A DNA stretch of 64,000 nucleotides from Seiridium cupressi. Its lineage: Eukaryota; Ascomycota; Sordariomycetes; Amphisphaeriales; Sporocadaceae. The stretch spans positions 248,001-312,000 of the forward strand of contig JARVKI010000040.1 of the NCBI GenBank assembly GCA_036674765.1, read 5' to 3'. Shown piece by piece: positions 47,406 to 59,341 of the stretch. The notes beneath the pieces are model-generated. The model was not told the DNA's origin and did not search any database. It worked only from the letters and a program-made list of their open reading frames with translations. A program made the position numbers and the translations under genes. Numbering within the stretch: the first letter of the stretch is position 1; each line of letters starts with the position of its first letter.

Positions 47406-48573
47406 ATGACTGACAAGTTTGATAACATCCTCAATTTCCGTGACGTCGGCAAGACGGTGAATGAATATCTGGGCAAAAGGTCTATATCTATGTTTCCGCA
47501 AAGCCAGATCAAACACATCAACTAATATTTGCAAAGGGTACTTCAAGAAGGCGTGCTCTACCGCTCAGCAAGGCCCGGTATGCCCATCTCTTGTTTCCCC
47601 TCACGTTTCCCGGGGTCTTTACTCACAAACTCGCCTAGACGATGCGACTTTCTCAGACCGCAAGAAGCTCAAGGAGGCGTATGGGATCAGAACCGTCATC
47701 GACCTCCGGACCAAGACAGAGCACATCAAGCAAGCGCAGAAGCGGCAAGCAGACCTCAAAGTGCCCGCCCTCCTTCAGTCCAATGCGGCACTCGCAGAGC
47801 CAGTCCAGATCCCCGGGCTGAATTACCTCGAGATCAAGGTCACGGGGAAGAAGTTTGAGAATCACATGACGAAGCAGTTGAGCTGGAGGAGATATCTGTA
47901 AGTTCTAGCGGCAGTTGGATTGTCTCGGTCAAAGTGCCCTTGATCGCTGATCAGAAGTACAGGAAACTAATAGCTCTCTACCTGTCCGGCTACAGGATAG
48001 AGGCTATCCGCATTATAGCGAACGACGTCATGCTGCCCCGAGGTCTCGTTGGCATGGCCATAGATACTCTAGACCAGTCGGGCGCCGAGATTGCAGAGGT
48101 GAGAAGCCCCAACAAATTTCCCTTTCCCCTTCGGGTCCTGTGCCCGTCCATATACCGTGGTCAAGATAGAAGACTTAATTGTCCCCTAGGCACTCCGAGC
48201 ATTTCTGCAGCCTTCCTCTCCGGCCGTCCTAGTCCACTGCACGCAAGGCAAGGACCGGACGGGACTCACGGTGGCCATGTGCCTTCTGATTCTGCATGTA
48301 CCGTTGGATGCTATTGCGCATGATTACCTTCTCACCCAAACGGCCTTGACAAACGATGCGCCGCCCCAGGAGACGGAAGCGCGGCTTGCAGAGATCGCGG
48401 AGATGGGGTTGTCACCCGAATGGGGGGATTGCCCACCGAATTTCGTCAATAAGGTCGCTGAGCATCTGGAAAAGACGTACGGCGGCGTTGAGAAGTACTT
48501 GGACGGCATTGGCTTTGGGGTGGCGGAGAGGGAGAAGTTCGTGCAGGTGCTCGGGGCACGAGATGGACAATGA
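47406..48573 (+). CDS. Tyrosine/serine protein phosphatase-like protein (PTP-loop)
   Basis: A cysteine-based phosphatase of the Y_phosphatase3 type (PF13350), a class that includes bacterial PtpB-like and many fungal enzymes of uncertain substrate, protein or phosphoinositide. Predicted 297 aa from five exons: 47406-47479, 47537-47577, 47639-47897, 47963-48098 and 48190-48573. Seen: N-terminal FDNILNFRDVGKTVNEYLG; GVLYRSARPDDATF, the family motif near residues 30-43; IRTVIDLRTKTEH; and the catalytic loop VHCTQGKDRTG with Cys187 and Arg193. All catalytic loop residues are present. The C-terminal part is helical. It converges on the tRNA methyltransferase gene with only 113 bases between stop codons. 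Confidence 0.88.
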
Positions 48574-48686
48574 AAAGCCAGTGAGTGCACGGGCAAGTCT
48601 ACAAGGTTGTCGGTCTAGATTGGTAGTGGCACAAGTGTCTTGTTTCAGGAAGCATGGAACAGTAATCGTGCTTGTCAAAATGTAGT

Positions 48687-49983
48687 CTATTTCTTTCTGA
48701 ATCTACCTTGTATCCAGCAGCGATACATCTTGAGCTTCTTGGCCCTGTTAACAAGTAATCTTCGGTCTACACCGAGATCCTCTACATCAAAACTTGCTGT
48801 TTGCAAAGAAGTGTCTGGAACTCGTGCATTTTCATCGACTCCTTGGTCTGCAAAGGAAGTCTCCCCTTTCCATATTGCAGCCAGTTCGTCTTGTTCAAAG
48901 AAATACACTCTAGTGCCGTCACCACGGACATAGAAGTTTTCCTCCAAGTAGCGGCCTTTTTTGAACCGAACCTGGGCAAGATCGCCTCTTCCATAGTCAC
49001 GGAAGCAGACCTCACCACCTGGTTTGAGCAGACGGTACGTATTATGGACCGCTTGTTTCCACTGACGAGGATTCAGGGCAGAGAAGATGAATATCATGAT
49101 GACAACGTCCACCGAGCCCTCCTCGAGTCCAGGGGGGAGCTCCTCACCCGCAGCGTCCCATACGTCGGCTTGCATATGGTCTGGGTGGTACGCCTCGTGG
49201 GCACGCATCACTTCCACGGCCTTCTTTGAGAAGTCACAAGCATGGACTTTCAGCTTGGGATTTTTGTTGTTCGCCAAGATGGGAAATGCCGTATTCCCTG
49301 CGCCGGCGCCGACTTCAAGTAGAGTCACTGCGCCAGCATCTTCTTGAGTGACCTTACCAAGTATGGGGAACTCCTGCTGCAGCCACTTGCGGTTCTTGAA
49401 AAAGTTGGCAGTGTTATGCTTGTAGAAGAGATTCCACCATTTTGCTGGGTCGGCGTTGAACCTGTCTTTACAATGGTCAGCAAGGCTGTTCCTCAAGGCT
49501 TGGGGCGAACATGAATGGTAAGGTTTTGTGTGGCTAGTCAGATGGGAGCGAAAGACTAAAACAGGCAGTTGTCATCACATAGATTCAGATGAACTATGCG
49601 TAAATTTGTGATATCATCATAAAAGCCAGTGCAGCGTAGGAGGGAACAGAAGTACACGACTCACTCTTGTCAAAGTCGGAGACCGGCGACTGTCTCTGCA
49701 TCTGGTACTGCTGCTCAGCGTACTCCTTGTAGACATCGTCAGTCTCCACATGATCCCAGGCATTGAACTCGAAGACATCGTCCTCCTGCTGCAGATAGCG
49801 AGAACCGAACTGGAATGGATCGGTGCGCTTCTGGTTATTCTCGGGATCATGACTGCGGTGGGCAGGCGTGTCTGCATCTACTGGGGCTGTCTGCTGCTCG
49901 TTGACGGTGAGGTCTGCAGTCTTGTCCAAGAGCTCCTGCTCAATGGCATGAGCTGGAGGATCCTGCACAGTCGGCGTATCCAT
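48687..49983 (-). CDS. TRM140: tRNA m3C32 methyltransferase (Trm140/METTL2-6 family)
   Basis: A SAM-dependent enzyme that makes 3-methylcytidine at position 32 of certain tRNAs (yeast Trm140/Abp140; METTL2, 6 and 8 in animals). Predicted 365 aa from two exons: 49983-49665 and 49465-48687. The N-terminal part contains DPFQFGSRYL and FEFNAWDHVE, then the hallmark RFNADPAKWWNLFYKHN and FFKNRKWLQQEFPIL. The class I methyltransferase fold follows: LLEVGAGAGNTAFPIL at about 155-170, VHACDFSKKAVEVM, DVVIMIFIFSALNP, and NTYRLLKPGGEVCFRDYGRG. The C-terminus carries NFYVRGDGTRVYFF and RRLLVNRAKKLKMYRCWIQG, also conserved. Unlike the S. cerevisiae gene, there is no actin-binding fusion upstream. The 199-base intron is long for this window. 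Confidence 0.93.
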
Positions 49984-50472
49984 GCTGGAATAAGGATTAC
50001 GGGATAGGGCGAAATATCACCAGAGAGATCCGTCACCAAGAGGTCCTGCTCATGGTGTTTGGAGTGGCCTCGACAAGAAAGCTCGCGGAAATCCTGGAGC
50101 CTTCCTTGTGGTGAGGAGGACGGGAAAAATCAAATTCTTTGGGCAGAGAGAAAATTGTTCCACGGCTTTGGGTTGGGTGACGAGGTGGGGATACACGAGA
50201 AAAGTGGCTCCGAACGGCACGGGCCTAAAGCGCCCCGACTGTGTGGCTAGAGTGTGCGACATCATCGCTCAAGTTCGCAAGCTGGGTTGTGAGCGGAAAG
50301 ACACCAATTTGCAAAAAGCAAAATTGATTGTATAGTCCCTCTTGCCATAGCGGAGCAATAGTAGCTCTAGTGGCGTGGCGCATATTCGGCCATGGATGTC
50401 CAGCAATAGCACGAAAGATCCCTTCTCGTAGCCCCCATTTACAACCCAACACCCGACCTCAAAGTCTCCAAA
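49984..50472. promoter_or_regulatory. Shared promoter region of TRM140 and COQ10
   Basis: 489 bases between divergent start codons. It should hold both promoters and 5' UTRs. A frame of about 75 codons on either strand is not convincing. No specific regulatory site is claimed. Confidence 0.5.
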
Positions 50473-51165
50473 ATGGCAACCAGAACAGCAACATTGCGCT
50501 TTGCGCCTCGAGCCATTGCCTCGCCCTCCCGACTGCTGCGAACCCCAAACCCGCGGCGCTCCTTCTTCAACCTCCCCTCAGCCGAGCCACAGACTCTGGC
50601 CGCGCATCGCACGCTCCCGTACTCATCGTCGCAGCTCTACGAGCTCATTGCCGATATCGACTTGTACACTACCTTCCTGCCATACTGCACCACTTCACGA
50701 GTGACGTCGTGGTCCACCCCTGATCCCGAGAGTGGCCGCCGCTATCCAACGGCCGGCATACTTACAGCTGGCTGGAGCGGTTTGTCGGAGACGTATAGCA
50801 GTCGCGTTTTCTGCGTGCCGAAGCTGGGCATCGTGGAAGCTATCTCCGGGAACGCTACGTCGTCCATCCCTGCGTCAGAACTACAGAAATACGGCTTGCG
50901 GGATGCAGGACCAGGACAGTCTGGTTCAGGTGCGCAAGAAGGCACGTTCAGTAGTCTGGTTACGCGGTGGACTGTACGACCACTTGAGGCAAGAGGAAGG
51001 GAGGAGGAGTGGAGTCGGATCGACCTGAGCATACGATTCCAGTTTGTCAACCCGCTATATGCCGCGGTGAGCTCGGCGGTAGCAGATAAGGTTGCGCCTA
51101 TCATGGTAGAAGCCTTTGAGAAGGAGGCGCGGAGGGTGTTGGGACGACCAGGAGGTCGGAAATAA
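50473..51165 (+). CDS. COQ10: Coenzyme Q-binding protein Coq10 (START-like)
   Basis: A mitochondrial lipid-binding protein required for ubiquinone delivery or function in respiration. Single exon, 230 aa. The N-terminus (residues 1-30) is rich in Arg, Thr and Ala with no acidic residue, a mitochondrial presequence ending near RRSFFNLP. The START/polyketide-cyclase-like domain (PF03364) starts with LAAHRTLPYSSSQLYELIAD and contains IDLYTTFLPYCTTSRV, LTAGWSGLSETYSSRVFC and RIDLSIRFQFVNPLYAAVSS. A helix (ADKVAPIMVEAFEKEARRVL) closes the lipid pocket near the C-terminus. A Gly/Ser insert around residues 130-155 is longer than in yeast. The start is the first ATG of the frame. Confidence 0.94.
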   Translation: MATRTATLRFAPRAIASPSRLLRTPNPRRSFFNLPSAEPQTLAAHRTLPYSSSQLYELIADIDLYTTFLPYCTTSRVTSWSTPDPESGRRYPTAGILTAGWSGLSETYSSRVFCVPKLGIVEAISGNATSSIPASELQKYGLRDAGPGQSGSGAQEGTFSSLVTRWTVRPLEARGREEEWSRIDLSIRFQFVNPLYAAVSSAVADKVAPIMVEAFEKEARRVLGRPGGRK

Positions 51166-52033
51166 AGGCACATTCTTCGAAACCGTACGAGTACACAGCA
51201 TTGGGAGTTGCAGCGTCACTCGAGGCGGTAGAAGAATAATCACTTAGAAGTAGTGCACTGAAGTGGCCTTTACAGGCAACATATCGGTGGACAGTTCATG
51301 TTGATGTAAAATAGATCAGACTTGCGCTGGCGAAGGTGTTTGGGCAGGATTTTGACAATCAATTCTGCGGTAACTCCGTGTATGAAACAACAGATGTATA
51401 AGTATTAGAAATGAACCATCCCCATCTAGACCTCACGCCACCCAAACTTCTCTCCTGTTATGAAGTATTTAAGACGCCGCCTGGAAAAATCAAAGTCGCC
51501 TCACTCAAAGGGCATGATGCTACCACAGTCATATACCTCGTTACTTCTTCTCTCGTCTCGTCGTGTCATGGATTGCCGCCACTTTCCATGTCCGTGTCCA
51601 GCTCCGAACCCATTTCCCATTAAGGAAGCTAGCTGCACATGCACTACCGTGGCATGGGCGTCATGCAAGAAAATGTCCGAATACCCCCAGCGGTCGAAAG
51701 ACACCAACCCAAACTACAGAAATGGTGTTGAGATGCCGCTATAATGATCAAGTGCCTTTGAACCAGGGTATAATGCCAAAATCAGGAGTTGGATTATAGA
51801 AATGACAAGCGCCGCCCTCGCAATCCGGAGTGGGGATGAAAAACATAGCAAACTGTTTGTATAGCGTTGCATGACAATGATAGCCATTAGGGTGGGTATG
51901 TCGTGTAACTCGACATATAGTTGCAGGTATGAGGCGAATTTGGGGATGGGCTACCTCGCAGTCTTCTTGCTGCTGCTGCTCCTGCATGTCCGTTAGTCCT
52001 ACCACTTCGCGTATCATGCGCAGAGGGGATTGC
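51166..52033. other. Convergent intergenic region
   Basis: Between the 3' ends of COQ10 and the ubiquitin-like-domain gene. Overlapping 60-94-codon frames around 51.4-51.8 kb have no protein-family character. No RNA gene or repeat was recognised. Confidence 0.5.
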
Positions 52034-54228
52034 TTACTTCTTGGCTGGTTTTCCGAAGAGAAATTGTGTCATGCCACCGGACGCGGACTTGCTCGATTTC
52101 TTCTTCTTTGACGGCTCCACAGCTATGATAGTTGGTCCGCGACCGCCGCCGCCGCCACCCATCATCCCAGGGTGCATACGAGGGTCCATTGGGCGCGGTC
52201 CATGATGTTGAGGTGGTGGTGGCGGACCAGGTGTCGGCCTTCCACCCGGGCCCTGGCGACTACCCGGCATTCCCATGCCTGCGGGTCGCAGATTAGGATG
52301 GCCGGGGAGCCCATGTGCTCCGTGTGCCCCATGTGGCCCATGTGGCACCCCCGGACGAGGCATCCCGGCTGGTGCTTGTCGGTCCATGGGCCACATTACC
52401 ATCGTGATGGCCCAGTCGGGTTCAATGACTTTATCCCAGACTTGGGGGAGGATGATCTCAGAATCCGGCCCCAGCAGGTCGTAGTGGCCCGCCTGTACAT
52501 GCGGCCCTATTACATCAACGTGCAAGAAGGCTTGCTTGATCAGTTCTTCCATACCCTGCCGTAGAGTTAGTCGTGAGTCATAGACGAAAGGCCGCTTCCA
52601 CTTACCGTCCAAGTTTGGCAGAGATGGAAGGGGAAGCTGAACTTCCTCCCCACGGCATCCTTGAATCGGATTGGCGCCTTGTCCTTGCCCATTGATTTTT
52701 TGTTCGCCTCCTCTGCCTTGGCTTTGGCCTCCTCCAGGGCCTTGGCTTTGAAAGCTGCCTCCTCCTCTTTCTTCTGCTCTTCGGCAGCCTTGGCTTCCTC
52801 CGCTGCTTTGCGCTCCGCCTCGATCTTATTCCGTGCTTCGATCTCGGCTTTCAATTTGGCTTCTTCTTCGAGCGTCTTCCGCCAGTCCGCCTCTTCTTTC
52901 GCCTTCTTCGCTGCCGCTGCCTCGGCTTCCTCCTTGGCTTTGATGGCTGCTTCAAGCTTCAGCTTGGCGGCGAGCTCGGCGGCAGCCGCCACCTCAGCCT
53001 CCTTTTTTCGGCGTTCCTCATCAGCCTTCCGCTCGGCCTCGATCTGGTCCCGGGCTGCCCGCTCTGCTCTGGCAATGGCCTCAGCCTCGGCCTTTTTGCG
53101 TTCTTCAACGGCCTTTCGTTCAGCTTCAACCGCGTCTCGAGTTGCCTTCTCGGCTTCTTTTCTGGCTTCTTCGATCTCTTTCTTGGCCTTTTCCAAGGCG
53201 ACCGCCCTCTCCTCAGCTCGCACCTTCTCCTCTCTGTCCCGCTCCTCCATTTTCCGGCGGAACGCGGCCTCGGCTTCCTCCCTGATCTTGGCCTCTAGCT
53301 CCTTTTGCCGCGCTTCCGCCTCCCTGGCTGCTTGGGCGGCCTTGATTTCGGCCACCTGCTTCCTCAGGGCCTCCTTCTCGGGATCTTCCTTTGGGGGTTC
53401 TGGAGCCGGTGCAGGCTGCGGCGCTGGAGTCCGGGGCTGTGCTATTTCGGTAGGGGGAGGGGGTGGCGATTGCCATGCATACTGTTGCATCCCAAGAGGA
53501 ACAGGATAGTGTCCACCGCCATGCGGACCATTGAAGTACCCCGCACCACCACCACCGTACGGCATCACTTCGCCGCCCCAGCCCCGATGTTCATTGAAGA
53601 AGTTGCCGCCTCCGCCACCAGCACCAGGCGCGAAGGGGTTCGAGTAGTTGGCATAGGGCACGACTTGTTGTTGTTGACCGCCGTACGGCGCATACCCTCC
53701 GGCATGACTTTGGGGGTAAGCTCCAGGTTGCGGATACCCGCGGCTACGGCCACCATAAGGCCCACCTGCAGGTGGGTATTGGCCGTAGCCGTAGGAATAC
53801 TCTTCCGAGGAATCCAGACTGGCGGGAGCTGGGTGTTGTTGTTGTTGTTGTTGTTGAGGTGGCGCTCTGTAGGCGTAGCCTGAAGGTGGTGGTCTTTGGA
53901 TGGACTGATGACGACGGGTCGGCTGTCGCCCAGCGCTTCTTGATCGGCGGAACGAATTCCCAGGACTCGACGCCGAATCCGAAGGGTCGAGCTCGCCGTC
54001 TCCTTCGTCCTGTTCGTCTGTCCAATCGTCCTCCTCCTGCGGTGACGAGCTGTAGTCTTGGCTGTCTCCTCCCTCGAAAGAGCTGGAATCGCCCGAGACA
54101 CCACCGGGCCGGGAGCGCGAGCGCGAATGCGAGTGCGTGCGTATATGCAACTTTCTGAGCGCCAAGGGGTCAGTAGGCGAGAAGAATTGAAATGGCTGTA
54201 TAGGCTTTGCGAGCACTCACGTAGACAT
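52034..54228 (-). CDS. Ubiquitin-like-domain (ULD_2-type) coiled-coil protein
   Basis: A protein of unknown function with a fungal ubiquitin-like domain (ULD_2, PF22893, to my recollection). Predicted 692 aa from three exons: 54228-54221 (eight bases), 54154-52606 and 52555-52034. Spliced N-terminus MSTKLHIRTHSHSRSRSR. Residues about 15-240 are low complexity: Ser/Asp/Glu-rich, then a short poly-Gln run, then Gly/Tyr/Pro-rich. A very long Ala/Glu/Lys-rich coiled coil follows (about 260-500, with many RAERAARDQIEAERKA-like repeats). Next comes the ubiquitin-like domain: IRFKDAVGRKFSFPFHLCQT, GMEELIKQAFLHVDVIGPHV, HYDLLGPDSEIILPQVWDKV and EPDWAITMVMWPM. The tail is Pro/Gly/His/Met-rich and ends FLFGKPAKK. 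A role as a signalling or scaffold protein is inference. Confidence 0.85.
53832..53855 (-). repeat. CAA/CAG trinucleotide run (short poly-Gln)
   Basis: A trinucleotide run of seven to eight glutamine codons (mostly CAA) inside the ubiquitin-like-domain gene. It encodes poly-Gln in the disordered N-terminal region and is a likely site of length variation. Confidence 0.8.
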
Positions 54229-57200
54229 GGGGGATAGTATCGTAGTAGAGCACCCTTCGCTCGCGACAGTCTGCTTGAGAAGGTCGGAGCAAAGGTGGCC
54301 TCGTGAAAGAAAAGAGGCGGTGGTCTATTGTGACTAGCGCCCTCCTTGTGTGTTTGGGTTGAAACAGAGACGCCCGCTATATCGTGGCAGGCAGATGTGC
54401 ACTAGGGATGGCGAACCTTAAGTGTCGACTTGCGCGGGGTGATGGGCGATCGTGGGTGGTGTTGCGTCGGGTGGGTGTCTGCCGGTTTCTTGGAATCGGC
54501 CTGGCAAGAACAAATGTACGCAATTGTCGCAAGGCAAAGGCGAATGCTGTCAGGAGACTTGAGTCCGACGATGGAATTCGGGATTGGCTAGAATGTAGAT
54601 TGATCAAATGACAGCTGAGGCCAATCCTAGGGCTTTAGGCGCTTGTGTAAAATGATCGCGGGGGTGTTGCTTTCTGGTGGAATGCCGCAGTGTAGGGAAG
54701 ATCCTGGTTTTGCGCAAAACCCGCTTTCAGTTGGGCGCAAAAAAAGGTTGGATTGGGTAGAACGGGCGTCCCGCGGTGAGCTGACGGACGATAGCAAAGT
54801 GGGGAGGGATATATGTAGTTAAGCAGAGATCGAATACTCGATTCGTATAGGGAGAGGGACGATCAAGTGAGGCACTGGGCCCTGCTGCTTGTCGCCTCGC
54901 GTCGGAGTCGGCAGTGTGCAGCAGCCCTATATGAGCCTCCTCTCCTCCAGCCGAAACTGAAGTTGAAGATGGGAAGGAACACAAAGAGTCGGGGGCCGGG
55001 CGGGTTTTGAAGTGACTACACTGCAATTCTAGCCTTTCCCCTTCGGCTGGCCCAGACGTAAGCAAGCGGTAGGGAGATCACTGGAGACACCAGCGGCAGC
55101 GACCTTCAGGGATGGGGGCCGAATCAACAGCGGCACTAACGCCCGCGGAGTATCGTCAGCATAATGTACGTAGTAGGTCGGTAAGCTCTAGTCAATCGAT
55201 GTGTGGCTGTACTGCTGTACTGCTGTCCCGACGCATACCCAGGAGGCATGACGGAGTCGAGCGTTACACAGCCTGTCCACCGGCACCGATCTGGTCTCTT
55301 GGATTCCCCAGGGAGCGGAAGGCGACTAGCCATGCTCTCGGCAAAGTCTCGTGTACCGCCATTGTCGATTGACCCCTCCTTGGTGTTGACAATTGGCTTG
55401 TGACCCGAACACACGCACACACATAGCGAGAGACTTTGGCATCCCCTGTCAACGTGCTACACTACTTGCATAGCACGGATCACGATCTTGTTGTGATATA
55501 ACGAGGAGAGCCGGTCGCGAAACAAGAGAAACACCAACTCGTGCGGACGGGGGAGAGACTTAAACAGACATATCATACCTGGACAGGATAAAGTAGTCTC
55601 TGACTAAGTATATGGCAGGCTCAGTGATACAATTCGCTGAAGGGGTCGATCGCTGCCGTAGCTGCCTTGGGTATTGTTGTGTTGTGTGGGAGCGGGTTGA
55701 TTCTTATTGGGGAATTCGACTGTGCTTTGTTTTTCTGAGGCTGAGAATGAGCGTCGCGACGTAATTCGACTGTCCAATGTGCCTTGCAAGAGGTTCAGCT
55801 GTAACTAATGAGCCTGTCTGTCAGTGGTTTTGGGCAATACTGATTCGTTCTTCTTTGTCCTCTTCTTCGACGGCCGTCCACGGGTCAGGCAGGTGACCTG
55901 ACGCTATTCTCGGATTTAACTAATAAGACAAAAGCCCCTCACTAACTGGGCGATCCGGTCGACGCAGGCAGTGCGAAAGGAGGGGTCTTCAAGGAGCCTA
56001 AAAACTGGCAGTTCACCGCTCCACTGTGCCCGGGGACTGCTGGCTGGCTGTTGACTCCCGGCTTGGTTGCTAGGGCACTTGCGGCCTCTCATCCAACGGG
56101 GAGATTGCTCTAGGCGGGCGCAGCCGAGCCAGATGCACTTACACCGAAGAAGAAGAGACGGGGCCCACCGCATCCCTCTAGTGCTGCCAGCCCGTGGTTT
56201 GACCACTTGGTCGCCCTGCAGCCAGCACTGGCCGGATGTTTTGGGTGGCCGACACAGAAAAGACCGTTGCAGTATCCTTTGGATCCTTTGGGCAAAGCTT
56301 AAGTTGTGGGCTTGGCGTTACTCACTGGAACGTGTTTCCGGAAACTCTGATCTGTCACAAAATCCGGAAGGTTTCCTACGCCAAGGTTGCGGCAATTCCG
56401 TCCGGGGTATGTGTGAAGTCTTGCTTCTCAAATACTCAAGTTGTCCGTTTTGTTTGATTGTTCAGGGGGTCTTGTGGCTAATGGACCGTCTACCCTTCTC
56501 GTATGAACGTCTTCTCGTAGTCTGCGGGTATGTGCAATTTCGCAGCCGTAACATTGTCCTTGGATGCTGTGGAAGCGATAATATCTAGCCAACGACTCGC
56601 GGTCCTGGGAGCAGTTCCTGATTGGGCGCAAATGCAGCGACTCGGGGGCGAAGCTTGTAGTTTTGCGTTGAACAGCCCAAAATCGTGGGGCGTCTACATC
56701 TGCTGCAAAAGTATAACAGATCAAAGCTGGCTCAATACGCTCGTTGGATGTTTGGGCATGGGAATCATGTACTAATAACAAGCGTTGGGCTCTCCTTCAC
56801 CTTGACCGCAAGTCGTTTTACCTTGCGGAGAGCCAGCTGTGGCGAGCGAGCCCAAGCGGTCCATTCCGTGCCAATGCGTGCCATGTCTTGGAGGCCTGGA
56901 CTGATGGACTGATCTATCGCAGGCAGAACATCGTGGTGCTGCGTCGCTCCGCTGCTGAAGTCGCGGCAGAGGGCGGTCCAGAGTCTGTCCGACCGGGACC
57001 TTCAAGGCGGTTAGGCCCGCCTCATGTGGAACCCAATGGTTGTCAAGTTCGTGGGAATAGCCCAAAGTGCGGCATTCCTTTGCTGCCCAAAGCCATCGAT
57101 AGCTGCATGCACGACACAGGGATACAGATTGGTTGCATCTTGAAGAGCCGCTTTGATCCTGATTGACTAGATTCATGCCAAACCTACCTGCCTTTCCGTC

Positions 57201-57570
57201 AGCCCAATCCCCGTAGGGCTCCTCACTGGGACCACGTTGATACCCTGAAGAAGTGGAACTGCCCCATTGTACCATACAGTATTGCCTCTGGGGAGATCCA
57301 CTATCCTTTTGGCCTTGCATAAGACGATAACTGAGCTCGGCGTTTGGTCATGCTGAGCCATCTTGGCTCACCGGTCCGGCTCTAGACTGATACCTAGATC
57401 AGTGTTGCCTGGCTTGTTTGAGTGAGAGCAGTGGCCGTTCCCTACCCCTGAGCTTCCCCACGAGAATTTTCCACCCCAGCGCATCGAACCGTGAGTCACG
57501 CAGGAACAGCATGACGCCTGTATCACTTGAGCACGCGTCGCGAATCGTCGTGGTTAGTGTGGGCACGTTT
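54229..57570. other. Gene-poor 3.3-kb stretch
   Basis: Between the start of the ubiquitin-like-domain gene and the 3' end of EMC2. The first few hundred bases should be the promoter of the former. A CA-rich microsatellite-like run sits near 55410-55424. The longest frames are 173 codons (56067-56588, plus), 140 codons (56744-57166, plus) and 182 codons (56772-57320, minus); the last two overlap antisense. None shows a domain or codon pattern I trust. Confidence 0.4.
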
Positions 57571-58713
57571 TCATCTGATTGTCGCGCCCGAGTCCTTCTC
57601 CAGGAGCTCCTTGGCTGCAGCTATCTCAGCTTCGTCGTACCCTTGCCAGCCTTTTTCCCCAGCCGAAAACTTGCGAGTAATTTCTGCGAGCTTTCCGGTC
57701 GCGAGCTCGTCAAGTTGGCGCAGTGTTGCCGCATCAGGCGACGACAATCCGTCATCGTCCGACTGCTTCGTTGTTTTCTGCGGCTCGCCCAAAAGCTGCT
57801 TCGTTGTCTTTGTACTTGATTAGTTGTCGTGTCAAATGGTCTAGAACCTCGTAGCACTTACCAGCTTGAGACCATAGAAACCACGCAAGTAATCATCGCA
57901 AAGTTCTACGCTCCGAGAGAATCGTTTGAGCGCTTCAATCCGTTGCCTCGACGCGTCATTCTGCTGCGTTGACTTGGCTGCCATCAAGAGTAATTCCCCG
58001 AGCCGAGCATGGATCTTTGAGTACATTGTTAGCGAAACGGGGGGAAAGGAGGTCACACAAAAAGGTTAGGCTCACATTCCATGCGTTCGGCTGTAAGACA
58101 AGGACTTCCTCTAGAGCGAAAATAGCCTGCGAGTACAGGCCTTGTGAGAAATACATATCTGACAGCTCGGACCATGCTTCATTATCGGTAGGCGAAAAGT
58201 CAAGGAGAGATATCAGAGCAGCTATCGCATCAGATACCCTGCCAAGAGATCGCAAGAGAGCCACGCGGCGCTTGGCAATAGGCTGTACAGAGAATCAGTA
58301 TCACCGCGATCGAGCGTGCACGCCGGGCAGCTTACTATGTTGGTTGGGTTCTTCTCCAAGATTGCCTGGTACTCCTTCAGTACCACTTCCAGCGTGGCAT
58401 TATCTTCGGCATCAGCCTCCTTTAGGAGGCCGATGAAGGCCATGATTCGTTCGTTGTCGTCACCGAAGCGGTTGATGAGCCTTCCCAGGCATTGGTGGGC
58501 CGATTCCTCATCACCCGTGCGCAGACATGAGAGTAGCAAGTTCTCGTAAATAGTCCAAAGCTCTGGTGTCTCGGACGCAGAGAACAGCGATTGTAGCACT
58601 GACGTCGATACTGCACCGGGGGCTGCTTTGATAATCTTTGGTGCTTGTTGCGACAATTGCAGCGCGGTCGCCGGAGGGAGATGACTCGGGGGCCGTAGAA
58701 GTGATGATGACAT
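57571..58713 (-). CDS. EMC2: ER membrane protein complex subunit 2 (EMC2, TPR protein)
   Basis: A cytosolic TPR subunit of the EMC, which inserts tail-anchored and multipass proteins into the ER. Predicted 324 aa from four exons: 58713-58336, 58282-58076, 58014-57862 and 57807-57571. Seen: N-terminal LSQQAPKIIKAAPGAVST and SETPELWTIYENLLLSCLRT. TPR helices follow: AHQCLGRLINRFGD, LEVVLKEYQAILEKNPTNI, the family motif PIAKRRVALLRSLGRVSDAI, and WSELSDMYFSQGLYSQAIFA (about 160-180). Then come EEVLVLQPNAWN, IHARLGELLLMAA and SVELCDDYLRGFYGLKL. The C-terminal helix contains KLAEITRKFSAGEKGW. The last intron acceptor was chosen because it restores GLKLTTKQLL. The ATG at 58713 was preferred over an earlier non-ATG extension. 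Confidence 0.93.
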
Positions 58714-59341
58714 TGCGTTTGGTGATTGTATGTCTAACAGTTGTTTCGCGGGGCGTCTGTTGGTATTATCTCTGTTCGAGAGCTCGAGCAATCAGACCTG
58801 CGGAGGGTCTCGTTGGTGTCTACCGGGGATGTTGTTGCTGTCCTGATGACCTAACACACAGCTCTAAGCTAAGAAGCTCTCCCTGCTTGCTTGCGCTGGA
58901 GCTCGCGGGCAGCAGACACTCGGTGCGCCGGCCACTGAATTTATCCGCTATTCCTCGGCGCGAGAATACCTAGGTACGTTGAGATATGTACCCACATTGG
59001 TCTGCCTCCAGCCGTAAGCTCCTAGTGTTCATTCAGCCCTGGCGCCATTACGTCTTTCCTTGCAATCTAATCGGCAGCAGCCATCGCGGGGCACCACCTG
59101 CAGACCTCACCCACGATACTTTTGCAACCTCGAGACGCTGGCCTTCGCGGCGGTCCTAGTCGCAAGTTGAGGTCAGGCTCCCATCTGAGCGCCTTGGTCA
59201 GCATTCACGACTTGCGCTCCCTCCTACAAGATGCTTTCCTCTTCCAAAGACCAGTCCACGAATACACACACCGACTAATATCCCTTTCCTTACACCACAC
59301 CCTAAGCAGCCAGCACCGACCGAGGTGTCATCCCCGCAAAC
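58714..59341. promoter_or_regulatory. Shared promoter region of EMC2 and APL5
   Basis: 628 bases between divergent start codons of two membrane-traffic genes. It must supply both promoters. No specific factor site is claimed and no gene was seen. Confidence 0.5.

Noticed and set aside
52661..53509. 282-codon plus-strand frame rich in Ala and Ser
   Set aside because: It is the exact antisense of the Ala/Glu/Lys coiled coil of the ubiquitin-like-domain gene; such GC-biased repeats leave the opposite strand open.
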